Source: an uncultured Muribaculaceae bacterium (GTDB lineage Bacteria > Bacteroidota > Bacteroidia > Bacteroidales > Muribaculaceae). From it: 64,000 bases of DNA. Numbering within the stretch: position 1 is the stretch's first letter; each line of letters starts with the position of its first letter. Under the pieces are notes generated by a model. The model searched no databases. It had not been told where the DNA came from and saw nothing but the letters and a program-made list of their open reading frames with translations. The DNA lies in assembly GCA_934675575.1 (NCBI GenBank), contig CAKUQQ010000011.1, forward strand, positions 1-64,000. The letters run 5' to 3'. The position numbers and the translations under genes were made by a program. This document shows, one piece after another, positions 45,264-54,449 of the stretch.

Positions 45264-46655
45264 ATGTCAAATTTCTTAACCCCTCCAGCTTTCAAAGCTG
45301 AGCAGACAGGTCCTGAGGCCGATGCCAAGTACCGTAGGCTACGTTGGCAGGTATTCATCGGAATATTTATCGGCTATGCTGGTTTCTACATCGTTCGCAA
45401 GAATTTCTCAATGGCAATTCCTGCGCTTGCCCCATTCGGTTTCGACAAAGGTGAGCTCGGTATCGTGTTGTCTATGAACGCTATTGCCTATGGCTTCTCC
45501 AAGTTCCTCATGGCTTCTATCAGCGACCGCAGCAATGCGCGTGTTTTCTTGCCTCTCGGCTTGGTGTGCGCAGCAGTTTCCATGCTGTTCATGATTGTTC
45601 CGGTTCAGTGGCTTGGCGCAGAGCACAAGTCGTTGGCTATTCTTCTCATGGCCGTTCTCAACTTCTTGGTAGGTTGGTTCAACGGCATGGGCTGGCCTCC
45701 GTGCGGACGCGTAATGACACACTGGTTCTCTATCAAAGAGCGTGGCACTTGGATGTCGTTCTGGAACTGTGCCCATAATGTGGGTGGTGCCCTCGTTGGC
45801 CCTATGGCAGTTTACGGAGCCATGTGGTTCGGTTCTTGGTTCTACGGAAGTCACACTGACCACTACTTCCTCATCGGCACCTACGCCTTCCCGGCAGCCA
45901 CTGCATTCCTCATTGCAATCGTTGCTTATTTGCTGATTCGCGACACCCCTCAATCTTGCGGTCTTCCTTCCATCGAGAAGTGGAGCGGCAACGCCAGCAG
46001 CACTTATAGCGCCAAGGCCGAGGAAGTGCTCAGCACAAAGCAAATCTTCAAAATCGTGCTTGGCAACAAGCTGTTGTGGTACATCGCATTTGCCAATGCC
46101 TTCGTTTACATGGTGCGTTACGGCTGCCTCGACTGGGCTCCCACTATCCTCACCGAGAAAGGCATTGACCTCAAAGAAGCCGGTTGGGCTTATTTCGCCT
46201 ATGAAATTGCCGCCATTCCTGGCACCATCATCTGCGGCTGGATAAGCGACAAAGTGTTCCACGGCCGTCGTGCCCTCCCAACCATCATCTTCATGGGCTT
46301 GCTCATCATCGCCATCGCCATCTACTGGCAATTCCTCGACAACCTCAACGTTGTTATCGGTTGCCTCATCGCCATCGGATTCCTCATCTATGGCCCTGTG
46401 ATGCTCATTGGCGTGCAAGCTCTCGACTTGGCTCCAAAGAATGCAGCCGGAACAGCTGCCGGACTCACAGGCTTCATGGGCTATGTGCTCGGTACTGCCG
46501 TGCTTGCCAACATCGTCATCGGCTATGTTGCCGAAAACGCCGGTTGGGACTGGACATTCATTCTCCTCATGGTGGCTTGCCTGCTCTCTATCGTGTTCAT
46601 GGCACTCACCTACAAGCAGGAGCAATATCTTGTTAAGCAAAAGAGCAAAAAATAA
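45264..46655 (+). CDS. glpT: Glycerol-3-phosphate transporter (OPA family MFS)
   Basis: 463 residues, close to E. coli GlpT (452), with 12 TM helices. Organophosphate:phosphate antiporter motifs are clear: FIGYAGFYIVRKNFSMAIPAL (substrate-binding Arg and Tyr in TM1) and GWFNGMGWPPCGRVMTHWFSIKERG. It exchanges cytoplasmic phosphate for glycerol-3-phosphate. Next come a glycerophosphodiesterase lipoprotein and an OprP-like porin, so it probably imports the product of that enzyme. A hairpin lies after it, so the downstream genes may be less expressed or separately started. The leader is long and structured. Confidence 0.93.
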   Translation: MSNFLTPPAFKAEQTGPEADAKYRRLRWQVFIGIFIGYAGFYIVRKNFSMAIPALAPFGFDKGELGIVLSMNAIAYGFSKFLMASISDRSNARVFLPLGLVCAAVSMLFMIVPVQWLGAEHKSLAILLMAVLNFLVGWFNGMGWPPCGRVMTHWFSIKERGTWMSFWNCAHNVGGALVGPMAVYGAMWFGSWFYGSHTDHYFLIGTYAFPAATAFLIAIVAYLLIRDTPQSCGLPSIEKWSGNASSTYSAKAEEVLSTKQIFKIVLGNKLLWYIAFANAFVYMVRYGCLDWAPTILTEKGIDLKEAGWAYFAYEIAAIPGTIICGWISDKVFHGRRALPTIIFMGLLIIAIAIYWQFLDNLNVVIGCLIAIGFLIYGPVMLIGVQALDLAPKNAAGTAAGLTGFMGYVLGTAVLANIVIGYVAENAGWDWTFILLMVACLLSIVFMALTYKQEQYLVKQKSKK

Positions 46656-46670
46656 TCTATTCCCCAAGCT

Positions 46671-46706
46671 ATGTCCGCCACACTCCGTGAGTGACGGACA
46701 TGGTTT
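46671..46706 (+). terminator. Terminator or attenuating hairpin after glpT
   Basis: ATGTCCG and CACTC pair with GAGTG and CGGACAT, followed by GGTTTTT. It may only partly block read-through to the next genes. Confidence 0.75.
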
Positions 46707-46851
46707 TTCTAAACTCATACAACAAAAAAAGAAACAGGATTGATGCAACATCATTCTGCCATGCCGGCCACAAAAAAGCCAATAGCCGGCTGCGGCAACG
46801 GTGATGCTTCCCTTATAGACAATTATTCATTACAAATCAAATTTTAAACTT

Positions 46852-48540
46852 ATGAACAAACAGTTTGTTAAAATTGGCATGTTTAGTCTCATAGCTGCGT
46901 TCGCAATGTCATCGTGCTCCGATGAGCAGCAGTTCACAGACTACAACTCACAAGCTAAAAAAATTGATGTGCAAGTTCTGAACCCGGAACTCGCCAAGGT
47001 TCGCGACTACGTGCCTTTGTATGCTGTTATCGCACACCGCGGTAGCACCTACTGGACTCCAGAAGAAACAGAAGCTTCTTGGCGTTGGGCCCGCAACATG
47101 GGTGCCGACTACTTGGAGTCTGACCTTCAAGCCACAAAAGATGGTGTGGTGCTCTCTCTGCACGACGACAACTTGAAGCGCACTACCAACATTCAGTCAG
47201 TGTTCAGCGACCAAGTTCCTAACATCCGCAAAGCTTTCTATCGTTCACTCACTTACGAAGATGGCACTCCTTGCAACTTCTCTGAAGCTGACATCGAGAC
47301 TCAATATAACAACGACCTCGGTAACTACTATAGCTACTATCCACGCAACTACTACTATGCTGAGCTCCTTATGCTCGACGCAGGTAGCTGGTTCAACAAC
47401 GACAACCTTGAGGTTGCCCGCAAGACCTATGAGTCAACCAACAAGCCTATGGACGAAACTCTTGCTGCTTGGAGAACCAATCCAAATGCACAAGTTGTTT
47501 ACAGCAACGGCCTCTACTGCAGCGCACTTGCTGACCAAATCGCTTACGCTGAGGGCAAGAAGCTCAACCGCGACTCTCAAGGCCGCCGTATTCTTCCTTA
47601 TCACGTGAAGAATTCTCTCAAGGGCAAGAGCCTGCTCGAAATCTGCGGAACTGCTCCTACTTCCACAGTTGACGGCAAGACTTGGACTGCACAAAGCCGC
47701 TACATGGACTTCCTTGTTTACGACTTCAGCAACGCCTATGTTGACGACCCACAAGACAATGGCAACCGTCCTGGCATCTACATTGAGTTCAAGGAAAGCT
47801 GGGCTCAACCAAGCGATATGGAAGCTCGCGTTTACAACGAGCTCGACAAGTGGGGCTGGAACATCATAACCAAGCCTTCTGCCGACAAGGAATTCTACAA
47901 AAACGGCAAAGTTAACGTTGGTAACACCAACGGTAAGGTTATCCTCCAAACGTTCACATTCAGCGCTCTGGAGCGTGCCAACCAAATCTTCAAGGGTCGT
48001 GTTCCTATGTGCTACCTCCTTTGGGAAGGCAGCGGTGCCACCGACTTGAAGTACGATACTCCAACAGGTTTCGCCGACTTCATCAAATATGCTCAAGACC
48101 GCGGTGCTCACATCTGGGGTCCTGCTATCTCTGGCGCACCTAACAACTATCCTGAGATGAACTCGCCTTGGCAAGCCTACATGGTTCGCCGCGCAGGCAT
48201 GATTAACCACCCATATTCTTTCGACTCTCAAGCTCAAATCACAAAATACATGGGCTACTGGAACTATGGCTGGTCAACCGAATTCGACGACCTCATGAAG
48301 GTTACCGTTCCTAAGACTCAATACAGCACATTCCCAGGCAATAGCGCCACATGGCCTATCTATATGGACGGTTGCTTCACTAACCACACTGAAATGAACC
48401 TCCAATACATGCTTGACAACGGCATGCGTTGCAACGCCAAGTTGCCTAACCCATTCCACCCAGGACAACTCTTCGACAACAGTCAAGCTCCTTCTACTGT
48501 GCCCGACGCTAACGAGTTGCTCAAATACTTGGGCTATTGA
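46852..48540 (+). CDS. Glycerophosphodiester phosphodiesterase, lipoprotein
   Basis: 562 residues. The signal peptide ends in a lipobox (FAMSSC), so it is a lipoprotein. The GDPD domain begins with VIAHRGSTYWTPEETEASWRWA; the His-Arg, the Glu pair, YLESDLQ and the LHDDNLKRTTN block supply the catalytic His and metal ligands. The usual barrel of about 300 residues is enlarged by insertions, one at about residues 135-290 rich in Tyr/Asn. It hydrolyses glycerophosphodiesters (phospholipid head-group remnants) to glycerol-3-phosphate and an alcohol in the periplasm, feeding glpT 196 nt upstream. No -7 box was found in the gap. Confidence 0.9.
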   Translation: MNKQFVKIGMFSLIAAFAMSSCSDEQQFTDYNSQAKKIDVQVLNPELAKVRDYVPLYAVIAHRGSTYWTPEETEASWRWARNMGADYLESDLQATKDGVVLSLHDDNLKRTTNIQSVFSDQVPNIRKAFYRSLTYEDGTPCNFSEADIETQYNNDLGNYYSYYPRNYYYAELLMLDAGSWFNNDNLEVARKTYESTNKPMDETLAAWRTNPNAQVVYSNGLYCSALADQIAYAEGKKLNRDSQGRRILPYHVKNSLKGKSLLEICGTAPTSTVDGKTWTAQSRYMDFLVYDFSNAYVDDPQDNGNRPGIYIEFKESWAQPSDMEARVYNELDKWGWNIITKPSADKEFYKNGKVNVGNTNGKVILQTFTFSALERANQIFKGRVPMCYLLWEGSGATDLKYDTPTGFADFIKYAQDRGAHIWGPAISGAPNNYPEMNSPWQAYMVRRAGMINHPYSFDSQAQITKYMGYWNYGWSTEFDDLMKVTVPKTQYSTFPGNSATWPIYMDGCFTNHTEMNLQYMLDNGMRCNAKLPNPFHPGQLFDNSQAPSTVPDANELLKYLGY

Positions 48541-48606
48541 TTCTATACACTAATTGAGTTATAATTGGAATAAAGTTTCAAAACACCATTCTAAAAAGAA
48601 TTTAAA

Positions 48607-49974
48607 ATGAAAAATTATAAATATTTCATGATGTCAGCTATGGCTGTTATGGCTCTTTCGGCTACTGCCCAAGATTTCGACACCGACCCTACGCTGAACA
48701 TCAACAACGAGGAGAAGCAGGTTAAATTCACCGTTGGTGCACGCTTCATGGCCGATGCTGCCCTCTACAACACCGAGTTCACACCTCTTCACAGTGGTGC
48801 TTCTATCACCGACGCACGCATTCGCACCAGCATGTCTTACGGACAAAACTGGTACTTCTATGCCGACTTCGGTTTTGGTGGCGGCAAGTTCTCTCAAAAG
48901 AACATCTTCCTGCAGTATTCTACTCCAGGTGCCAACAACGACGCCACTCACGCCATCAAGGTTGGTTACTACAACGACCCTGCCGGCACTATGGCTGCAC
49001 AGTCTTCTCTCGGTTCTTACCACTTCATATCTCGCCCAGGCATGGCTTCATCTCTTGGCGAAGGTCGTGAGCTTGGTATCACCTACAAGTATTCTTCTAA
49101 CAACTTGTTCCTCTATCAAGGTGTGTTCACCGAGGACCAATACAACCGCATTGCTGCCGGTTACGACGGCATCACACTCTCTGGCCGCTGGCTCTATCGC
49201 AACGCCGAAAATGCAAGCAACGCTTGGCACTTTGGTGCAAGCGCACGCTATGCCAAGCTCGGTGGTGGCGAGGAAGTGACCACGAAGGGTGCCACTGTGC
49301 TCAAGAGAACTCTTTCTCTTGGCCAGACTCTCGAAACCTACGTTGACCAGGACAAGCAGTTCTCAAGCTGCGTTCTGCCTTGGGCTAACGAAGTTATCGA
49401 CCTCGGCGCTGAAGCCCTCTACGTTAACAAGGACTTCTTCCTGCGTGCTGAGTACAAACACAAATTCGTAACCAAGAAGCGTGACTCTTACAAGATTTTC
49501 ATCGCTTCTCAAGACAACATCGACGGTTGGGGTGACATCAACGCATGGGAAACTGCCAACAAGATTCGCACTAACAACTTCAATGGCGCTTACATTGAGG
49601 CTGGCTACAAAATCTTCGGCAACGACTACACTTACAACAAGTTCGACGGTGTGATGAACGGTCTCAACGGCAAGTCTCTTGAAGTTGTTGCACGTTTCAA
49701 CTACTCTGGACTCAACGACCTCACTAAGGGCGAATACTACTCTGCAGGTCGCGACCAGTACTATGCCGACGGTTACCCAGTTGACTATCCTGCAACAGGA
49801 GCCACAAGCGTAGGCGGTGGTAACATCTACTCTACCACTCTCGGTCTCAACTATGCGTTCAACAAGTATGCTCAAGTAATGCTTGACTACACTTGGCACC
49901 GCATCGACATCGACCGTCTGCCTTACGACAAAAACGTACACGCAGTTCAGGCTCGCGTTCAGTTCACTTTCTGA
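48607..49974 (+). CDS. OprP/OprO-like outer-membrane porin
   Basis: 455 residues. Signal peptide 1-21 (MAVMALSATAQ). The rest reads as a 16-strand-type beta-barrel, with FTVGARFMADAALYN near the start, the RTSMSYGQNWYFYADFGFGGG region and a terminal aromatic strand (HAVQARVQFTF). This is the phosphate-selective porin O/P pattern. It lies 66 nt after the phosphodiesterase, so it may admit anionic glycerophosphodiesters across the outer membrane. Anion selectivity is inferred from family and context. Confidence 0.85.
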   Translation: MKNYKYFMMSAMAVMALSATAQDFDTDPTLNINNEEKQVKFTVGARFMADAALYNTEFTPLHSGASITDARIRTSMSYGQNWYFYADFGFGGGKFSQKNIFLQYSTPGANNDATHAIKVGYYNDPAGTMAAQSSLGSYHFISRPGMASSLGEGRELGITYKYSSNNLFLYQGVFTEDQYNRIAAGYDGITLSGRWLYRNAENASNAWHFGASARYAKLGGGEEVTTKGATVLKRTLSLGQTLETYVDQDKQFSSCVLPWANEVIDLGAEALYVNKDFFLRAEYKHKFVTKKRDSYKIFIASQDNIDGWGDINAWETANKIRTNNFNGAYIEAGYKIFGNDYTYNKFDGVMNGLNGKSLEVVARFNYSGLNDLTKGEYYSAGRDQYYADGYPVDYPATGATSVGGGNIYSTTLGLNYAFNKYAQVMLDYTWHRIDIDRLPYDKNVHAVQARVQFTF

Positions 49975-50077
49975 TGCGAATCCAAAATGTAATTTACATG
50001 CTCGCTTAGGCGAAAGCATAAGCATCAATTAAATGATTTTGCTGGCTGGCACACACCAGTTTCAGCCAAAACAAACC

Positions 50078-50118
50078 AAAACGGGGTTGCCTCATTCAGC
50101 AGGCAACCCCGTTTTCCT
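50078..50118 (+). terminator. Terminator after the OprP-like porin
   Basis: AAAACGGGGTTGCCT pairs perfectly with AGGCAACCCCGTTTT around 8 nt. Confidence 0.95.
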
Positions 50119-50262
50119 TCTCCCTCCCTCACGCCTTACTTATAACACATTCCGTATTAGATACCACACATTCCTCACACCCAGCCCCACTGCACATACC
50201 CAGCCTACCAACGCAGCCTCACCACACACCAGCCACAGCAGTAGCCTCATCACACCCATGCC

Positions 50263-50405
50263 ACAAGCAAACCCACGGCAAGCGAGCTGCCCCAGAGGGG
50301 CAGGTATGAGCATAACCCACGACTGAGGAGCGACAGCGACGGTCGTGGGTCATAACCAAGCACAAATAATGCGTGCCAAAGGTACGCGTATCACACCAAC
50401 AAAAG
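50263..50405. repeat. 143-bp three-hairpin intergenic repeat, copy A
   Basis: Shares with copy B, apart from a few changes, the whole unit from ACAAGC to ACAAAAG. Three hairpins: CTGCCCC-AGA-GGGGCAG (50287-50303), ACCCACGAC...GTCGTGGGT (50315-50350) and GCGTGCC-AAA-GGTACGC (50371-50387). It lies between the convergent porin and folD genes and codes for nothing recognisable. Confidence 0.85.
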
Positions 50406-50484
50406 CAACCCATATTATCCCCACTTCACCCGACCTTTGCCACAGCCACACTGCACGCACCCAACCACACATCGAGTCCCCCCC

Positions 50485-50627
50485 ACAAGCCAACACACAC
50501 GGCAAGCGAGCTGCCCCAGAGGGGCAGGTATGAGCATAACCCACGACTGAGGAGCGTAGCGACGGTCGTGGGTTACAACAACCATAATCAATGCGTGCCA
50601 GAGGTACGCGTACCACACCAACAAAAG
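50485..50627. repeat. 143-bp three-hairpin intergenic repeat, copy B
   Basis: Same length and order as copy A, 222 nt downstream. Paired bases are kept where the copies differ: ACCCACGAC/GTCGTGGGT at 50539-50573, GCGTGCC-AGA-GGTACGC at 50593-50609. The 79 nt between copies are C-rich and not repeated. A short TATATC run (50671-50690) lies beyond. Confidence 0.85.
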
Positions 50628-50628
50628 A

Positions 50629-50666
50629 GTTCACCCAACTGCCACACTGGACACAGTTGGGTGAAC
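50629..50666 (-). terminator. folD terminator
   Basis: GTTCACCCAACTG pairs perfectly with CAGTTGGGTGAAC. On the minus strand it is followed by TCTTTTGTT. Confidence 0.9.
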
Positions 50667-50697
50667 CACTATATCTATATCTATATGTTACACTTAT

Positions 50698-51594
50698 TTA
50701 TTCGCCATACACGGCATGCTGACCAGCAAGCAGCGTGTTCTTCATCAGCGACACTATTGTCATCGGTCCCACGCCGCCAGGCACAGGAGTGATGTAGGAG
50801 CAATGCGGAGCCACATGTTCAAAATCCACATCGCCGTGCAGCTTAAATCCGCTCTTGGTTTTGGTCGATGGCAGGCGCGTAGTGCCCACATCTATAATCA
50901 CCACACCGTCTTTCACCATATCTTCCTTCACAAACTCTGGCGACCCTATAGCCGCAATCAGAATATCGGCTTGGCGAGTGATTTCCTTTATGTTCTTGGT
51001 CGCGCTGTGACACACAGTCACCGTGCAGTTGCCAGGATAAGATTTCTGAAGCATCATCGTTGCCACAGGCTTGCCCACTATGTTGCTACGGCCTATCACC
51101 ACGCAGTGCTTGCCCTTGGTCTCTATGCCATAACGCTCCAGCAGCGTCAGTATGCCTTGAGGCGTTGCCGAGCGGAAGCAAGGCAGACCTATCGACAGGC
51201 GCCCCACATTAATCGGGTGGAAACCATCTACGTCTTTCCTGTAGTCTATGGCCTCAATCACCTTCTGCTCGCTGATGTGCTTAGGCAACGGCAGTTGCAC
51301 TATAAATCCATCTACGTCGGCATCTTTGTTCAGCTTGTCAACTGTTGCGAGCAGTTCCTCCTCGCTCACAGTGTCCTCAAATCTTATCAGTGTCGATTTA
51401 AATCCACACTCCTCGCAAGCCTTCACCTTGCTGCGCACGTATGTCTCGCTGCCACCGTCATGTCCCACCAGCACAGCAGCCAAGTGTGGACGCTTCTTGC
51501 CGTCGGCAACCATTTTTGCCACTTCAGCGGCAATCTCCTTCTTTATCTCTGCGGCTACCTTCTTGCCGTCTATCAGTTCCATATTCTTAGTCAA
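50698..51594 (-). CDS. folD: Bifunctional methylenetetrahydrofolate dehydrogenase/cyclohydrolase
   Basis: 298 residues. FolD converts 5,10-methylene-THF to 10-formyl-THF in two steps, supplying one-carbon units. The catalytic [13 protein letters not shown] (active-site Tyr and Lys) lies at about residues 52-64. VQLPLPKHI, the Rossmann segment [17 protein letters not shown] and the ending [21 protein letters not shown] are the family signatures. The second Met (MELIDGKK) is an alternative start. It lies 32 nt after ffh on the same strand, so the two are an operon. Confidence 0.96.
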   Translation of the reverse strand: MTKNMELIDGKKVAAEIKKEIAAEVAKMVADGKKRPHLAAVLVGHDGGSETYVRSKVKACEECGFKSTLIRFEDTVSEEELLATVDKLNKDADVDGFIVQLPLPKHISEQKVIEAIDYRKDVDGFHPINVGRLSIGLPCFRSATPQGILTLLERYGIETKGKHCVVIGRSNIVGKPVATMMLQKSYPGNCTVTVCHSATKNIKEITRQADILIAAIGSPEFVKEDMVKDGVVIIDVGTTRLPSTKTKSGFKLHGDVDFEHVAPHCSYITPVPGGVGPMTIVSLMKNTLLAGQHAVYGE

Positions 51595-51626
51595 ATAAGT
51601 TTTCCCATTTTTTAATAATCAGTTGC

Positions 51627-52952
51627 TCATCTGCGGCGGCCACGCATCATCTTCAGCGGATTTTTCATCGTTGTGGCCATGTGCATCATCTTGCGTGTCT
51701 GCTCAAATTGTTTGAGCAAGCGGTTCACCTCCTGAATGTCAGTTCCGCTTCCGGCAGCTATTCTGCGGCGGCGACTTCCGTTCATCACCTCTGGGTGGCT
51801 GCGCTCATACGGGGTCATTGAGTAGATTATGGCCTCTATGCTGTTAAACGCGTCATCGCTGATGTCAATGTCTTTTATTGCTTTGCCCACACCAGGTATC
51901 ATCGAAGCCAAATCCTTCAAGTTGCCCATCTTCTTTATCTGGCCTATTTGAGCCAGAAAGTCGTTGAAGTCAAATTGATTCTTTGCAATCTTCTTTTGCA
52001 GCTTCTTGGCCTCTTCCTCGTCATACTGCTGCTGCATGCGGTCCACAAACGACACGATGTCGCCCATGCCCAAAATGCGGTCGGCCATACCGGCTGGGCG
52101 GAATGGGTCTATTGCCTCCAGTTTCTCGCCTGTTCCCACAAACTTGATTGGCTTGTCCACCACATATCTGATTGATATTGCGGCACCGCCTCGTGTGTCA
52201 CCGTCGAGTTTTGTCAGCACCACGCCGTCAAAGTCAAGTCTGTCGTTAAATTCCTTGGCCGTGTTCACAGCGTCCTGACCAGTCATGGCATCTACCACAA
52301 ACAGCGTTTCAGTAGGTTTGATGGCATCTTTCACAGCCTTTATCTCCTGCATCATCTGCTCGTCCACTGCCAAACGTCCTGCAGTATCCACAATCACCAG
52401 GTCATAACCCTTAGCCTTGGCTTCCTTTATACCGTTTTCGGCTATTTGCACGGCATTTTTGTTGCCCGGCTCCGAATACACCGGCACATCTATCTGCTCG
52501 CCTATCACCTTCAGCTGCTCAATAGCAGCCGGACGATACACGTCGCAAGCCACGAGCAGAGGTTTCTTGCCTTTTTCGTTTTTATATTTTCTTGCAATCT
52601 TGCCAGAGAATGTGGTCTTACCAGAACCCTGAAGACCCGACATCAACACGATTGCCGGATTGCCGTCAACATTGAACTCGGCTTGTTCGCCTCCCATGAG
52701 GGCAGCAAGCTCGTCATGCACGATTTTCACCATCAGTTGGCTTGGCTTCAGTGAGTTTATCACATCTTGACCCATAGCCTTTTCCTTCACCGTGTCGGTA
52801 AACCGCTTGGCAACCTTGTAGTTCACGTCGGCATCAAGAAGTGCGCGACGCACGTCCTTCAACGTTTCTGCAACATTGATTTCCGTGATTTTTCCTTCAC
52901 CTTTCAGAATTTTGAACGAGCGTTCAAGTCTTTCGGTTAAATTATCAAACAT
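51627..52952 (-). CDS. ffh: Signal recognition particle protein Ffh
   Basis: 441 residues. N domain, then the SRP GTPase (G1 GLQGSGKTTFSGKIA, DTAGRLAVDEQMM, TKLDGDTRGGAAISI) and the Met-rich M domain with the RNA-binding motif GSRRRRIAAGSGT. It ends in MKNPLKMMRGRRR. It binds signal sequences of nascent inner-membrane proteins and docks with FtsY. The SRP RNA gene was not recognised in this window. Confidence 0.97.
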   Translation of the reverse strand: MFDNLTERLERSFKILKGEGKITEINVAETLKDVRRALLDADVNYKVAKRFTDTVKEKAMGQDVINSLKPSQLMVKIVHDELAALMGGEQAEFNVDGNPAIVLMSGLQGSGKTTFSGKIARKYKNEKGKKPLLVACDVYRPAAIEQLKVIGEQIDVPVYSEPGNKNAVQIAENGIKEAKAKGYDLVIVDTAGRLAVDEQMMQEIKAVKDAIKPTETLFVVDAMTGQDAVNTAKEFNDRLDFDGVVLTKLDGDTRGGAAISIRYVVDKPIKFVGTGEKLEAIDPFRPAGMADRILGMGDIVSFVDRMQQQYDEEEAKKLQKKIAKNQFDFNDFLAQIGQIKKMGNLKDLASMIPGVGKAIKDIDISDDAFNSIEAIIYSMTPYERSHPEVMNGSRRRRIAAGSGTDIQEVNRLLKQFEQTRKMMHMATTMKNPLKMMRGRRR

Positions 52953-53049
52953 ATATTTTTATTTATTATTTTTCTATGATACAAAATTAATACCGATTTG
53001 GAACATAGGCAAATAAATTTCCCCGACGGTGTTTTCCCTCGCGGGTGCC

Positions 53050-53547
53050 TCAACTCTTGTTCCGGTGCGTTTCTATCTCGTCGAGCAAGTTGTCGCAAGC
53101 GTCCTCCAGCAAGTCCATCACCAGCTCAAATCCCTCGCTTCCCTCATAATATGGGTCTGGCACATAGTCATAGTGCGGATATTTCCTCACCCACTTGCCG
53201 AGCATCACTATTTTTCTGGCTTCTTCCACTGTGGCAGCCATTCCTTCGAGCGACCTCACGTTACCGTTGTCCATGGCCACTATCAGGTCAAAGTCCTCAA
53301 AGTCGTTGCCTGTCACCTTCCGGCTTCTGTGCGTCAAGTCATATCCTCTGAGCTTCGCGTGCTGCCTCATTCGTGGATCTGGTAGGCTGCCGGCGTGACC
53401 GCCGTATGTTCCAGCCGAGTCAAGGTAGTATTTGTCACTCAGTCCGCGTTCGTCTATCAGGTGCTGCATCACAGCTTGTGCCGACGGAGAGCGGCAGATG
53501 TTTCCCAAACACACAAACAATATCTTGTATTTTCCGTTATCTTTCAT
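53050..53547 (-). CDS. Low-molecular-weight protein-tyrosine phosphatase
   Basis: 165 residues from MKDNGKYKILFVCLGN. The P-loop CLGNICRS (C-x5-R-S) lies near the N-terminus, and the catalytic Asp is in PDPYYEG near the C-terminus. This is the standard LMW-PTP layout. An in-frame Met 11 codons upstream is rejected because the -7 box lies within it. Such enzymes dephosphorylate tyrosine kinases for exopolysaccharide or act on small phosphates; no kinase is adjacent. Confidence 0.94.
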   Translation of the reverse strand: MKDNGKYKILFVCLGNICRSPSAQAVMQHLIDERGLSDKYYLDSAGTYGGHAGSLPDPRMRQHAKLRGYDLTHRSRKVTGNDFEDFDLIVAMDNGNVRSLEGMAATVEEARKIVMLGKWVRKYPHYDYVPDPYYEGSEGFELVMDLLEDACDNLLDEIETHRNKS

Positions 53548-53565
53548 AATCTCAAAATTTTTCTG

Positions 53566-53597
53566 CAAAATTACGCCCAATTTTCTGCAACACGCAA
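53566..53597 (-). promoter_or_regulatory. LMW-PTP promoter (TTG-N21-TAATTTTG)
   Basis: Minus-strand TAATTTTG (53573-53566) with TTG at 53597-53595. Confidence 0.7.
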
Positions 53598-53726
53598 CTT
53601 CATTTCATCATTTTCTCACACAATCCTCCATGCTTCACCCACCACGCTCTGCCCACACCCCACCTCCTGCCCTATGCCACAGGCATTGAAAAATTAACAT
53701 TTTTCTCACTCTAATTAGTTTTTTTA

Positions 53727-53760
53727 TTTGCGCTTTTACCGACTATTAATCGTAAATTTG
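53727..53760 (+). promoter_or_regulatory. Promoter of the nitroreductase-aroB gene run (TTTG-N22-TAAATTTG)
   Basis: TTTG at 53727-53730 and TAAATTTG at 53753-53760, 24 nt before the ATG at 53785. The gaps to the next genes are 26, 39 and 12 nt, so one transcript may reach aroB. Confidence 0.7.
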
Positions 53761-53784
53761 TGCAAATAATCAGCAAATTCATTT

Positions 53785-54423
53785 ATGAAACACATTTGCA
53801 CTCTTTTATTTGCGGCATCTTTGACAGTGTCCTCTTTCACAGCCACCGTCAGCGCACAGTCTCAAGCGTCAGCACAGCCTCGCACCGAGCTGTTGCCAGC
53901 ACCGGTCAAAGCCGGTGGTATGCCGTTGCAAGAAGCCATTGCGGCACGCAAATCAAGTCGCGACATATCTCCCGACTCACATATCTCCAAGCAAGACATA
54001 AGCAATATGCTTTGGGCCGCATGGGGCATAACCCACGATGACAAGCGCACCGTGGCCACTGCTCTCAACAAGCAGGAACTCAGCATCTACATCATTACTG
54101 CCACCGGCATCTGCCACTACGATGCCCAGGCAAACGCCCTCATCACGGTTCAGACCGGCGATTTCCGCTCACTGGCAGGCATGCAGCCATTTGCCAAGAC
54201 GGCTCCACTCAACATAGTGTTTGTGGCCGACACTCAGAAGCAGGACAAGGAAATCTTCCAAGCCTATGCCGCTGGAGCAGCATCACAAAACGTCTATCTT
54301 TACTGCGCTTCTGCCGGACTCAAAACCGTGCTCCGTGCCAGTTTCGACAAAGAAAAGCTCGCCAAGGCCATGCACCTGTCTGCCAGTGAGCAAGTGTTGT
54401 TCGTTCAAACCGTAGGTAAATAG
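53785..54423 (+). CDS. Exported nitroreductase/SagB-type flavin-fold protein
   Basis: 212 residues. Signal peptide about 1-24 (SSFTATVSAQ). The mature part has the nitroreductase fold: PLQEAIAARKSSRDISPDSHISKQDISNMLWAAWGI (FMN-binding Arg-Ser pair and the SagB/ThcOx-like core), then AAGAASQNVYLYCASAGLKTV. Nitroreductases use FMN and NAD(P)H to reduce quinones or nitro compounds, but a periplasmic one is uncommon and its electron donor is unclear. First of a four-gene run. Confidence 0.82.
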   Translation: MKHICTLLFAASLTVSSFTATVSAQSQASAQPRTELLPAPVKAGGMPLQEAIAARKSSRDISPDSHISKQDISNMLWAAWGITHDDKRTVATALNKQELSIYIITATGICHYDAQANALITVQTGDFRSLAGMQPFAKTAPLNIVFVADTQKQDKEIFQAYAAGAASQNVYLYCASAGLKTVLRASFDKEKLAKAMHLSASEQVLFVQTVGK

Positions 54424-54449
54424 CGAGAGAGGGGGTATATTTCACAAAA

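Noticed and set aside
45408..46754. 448-codon minus-strand frame opposite glpT
   Set aside because: Glu/His-rich composition with no motif. The strand opposite carries unmistakable GlpT motifs.
50263..50627. The two 143-bp repeats as a CRISPR array
   Set aside because: Only two long units with internal hairpins, spacer unlike unit length, and no cas gene in the window.
50671..50690. Short TATATC tandem run near folD
   Set aside because: Only about three units. It may be simple AT-rich sequence and is not enough to call a phase-variable tract.
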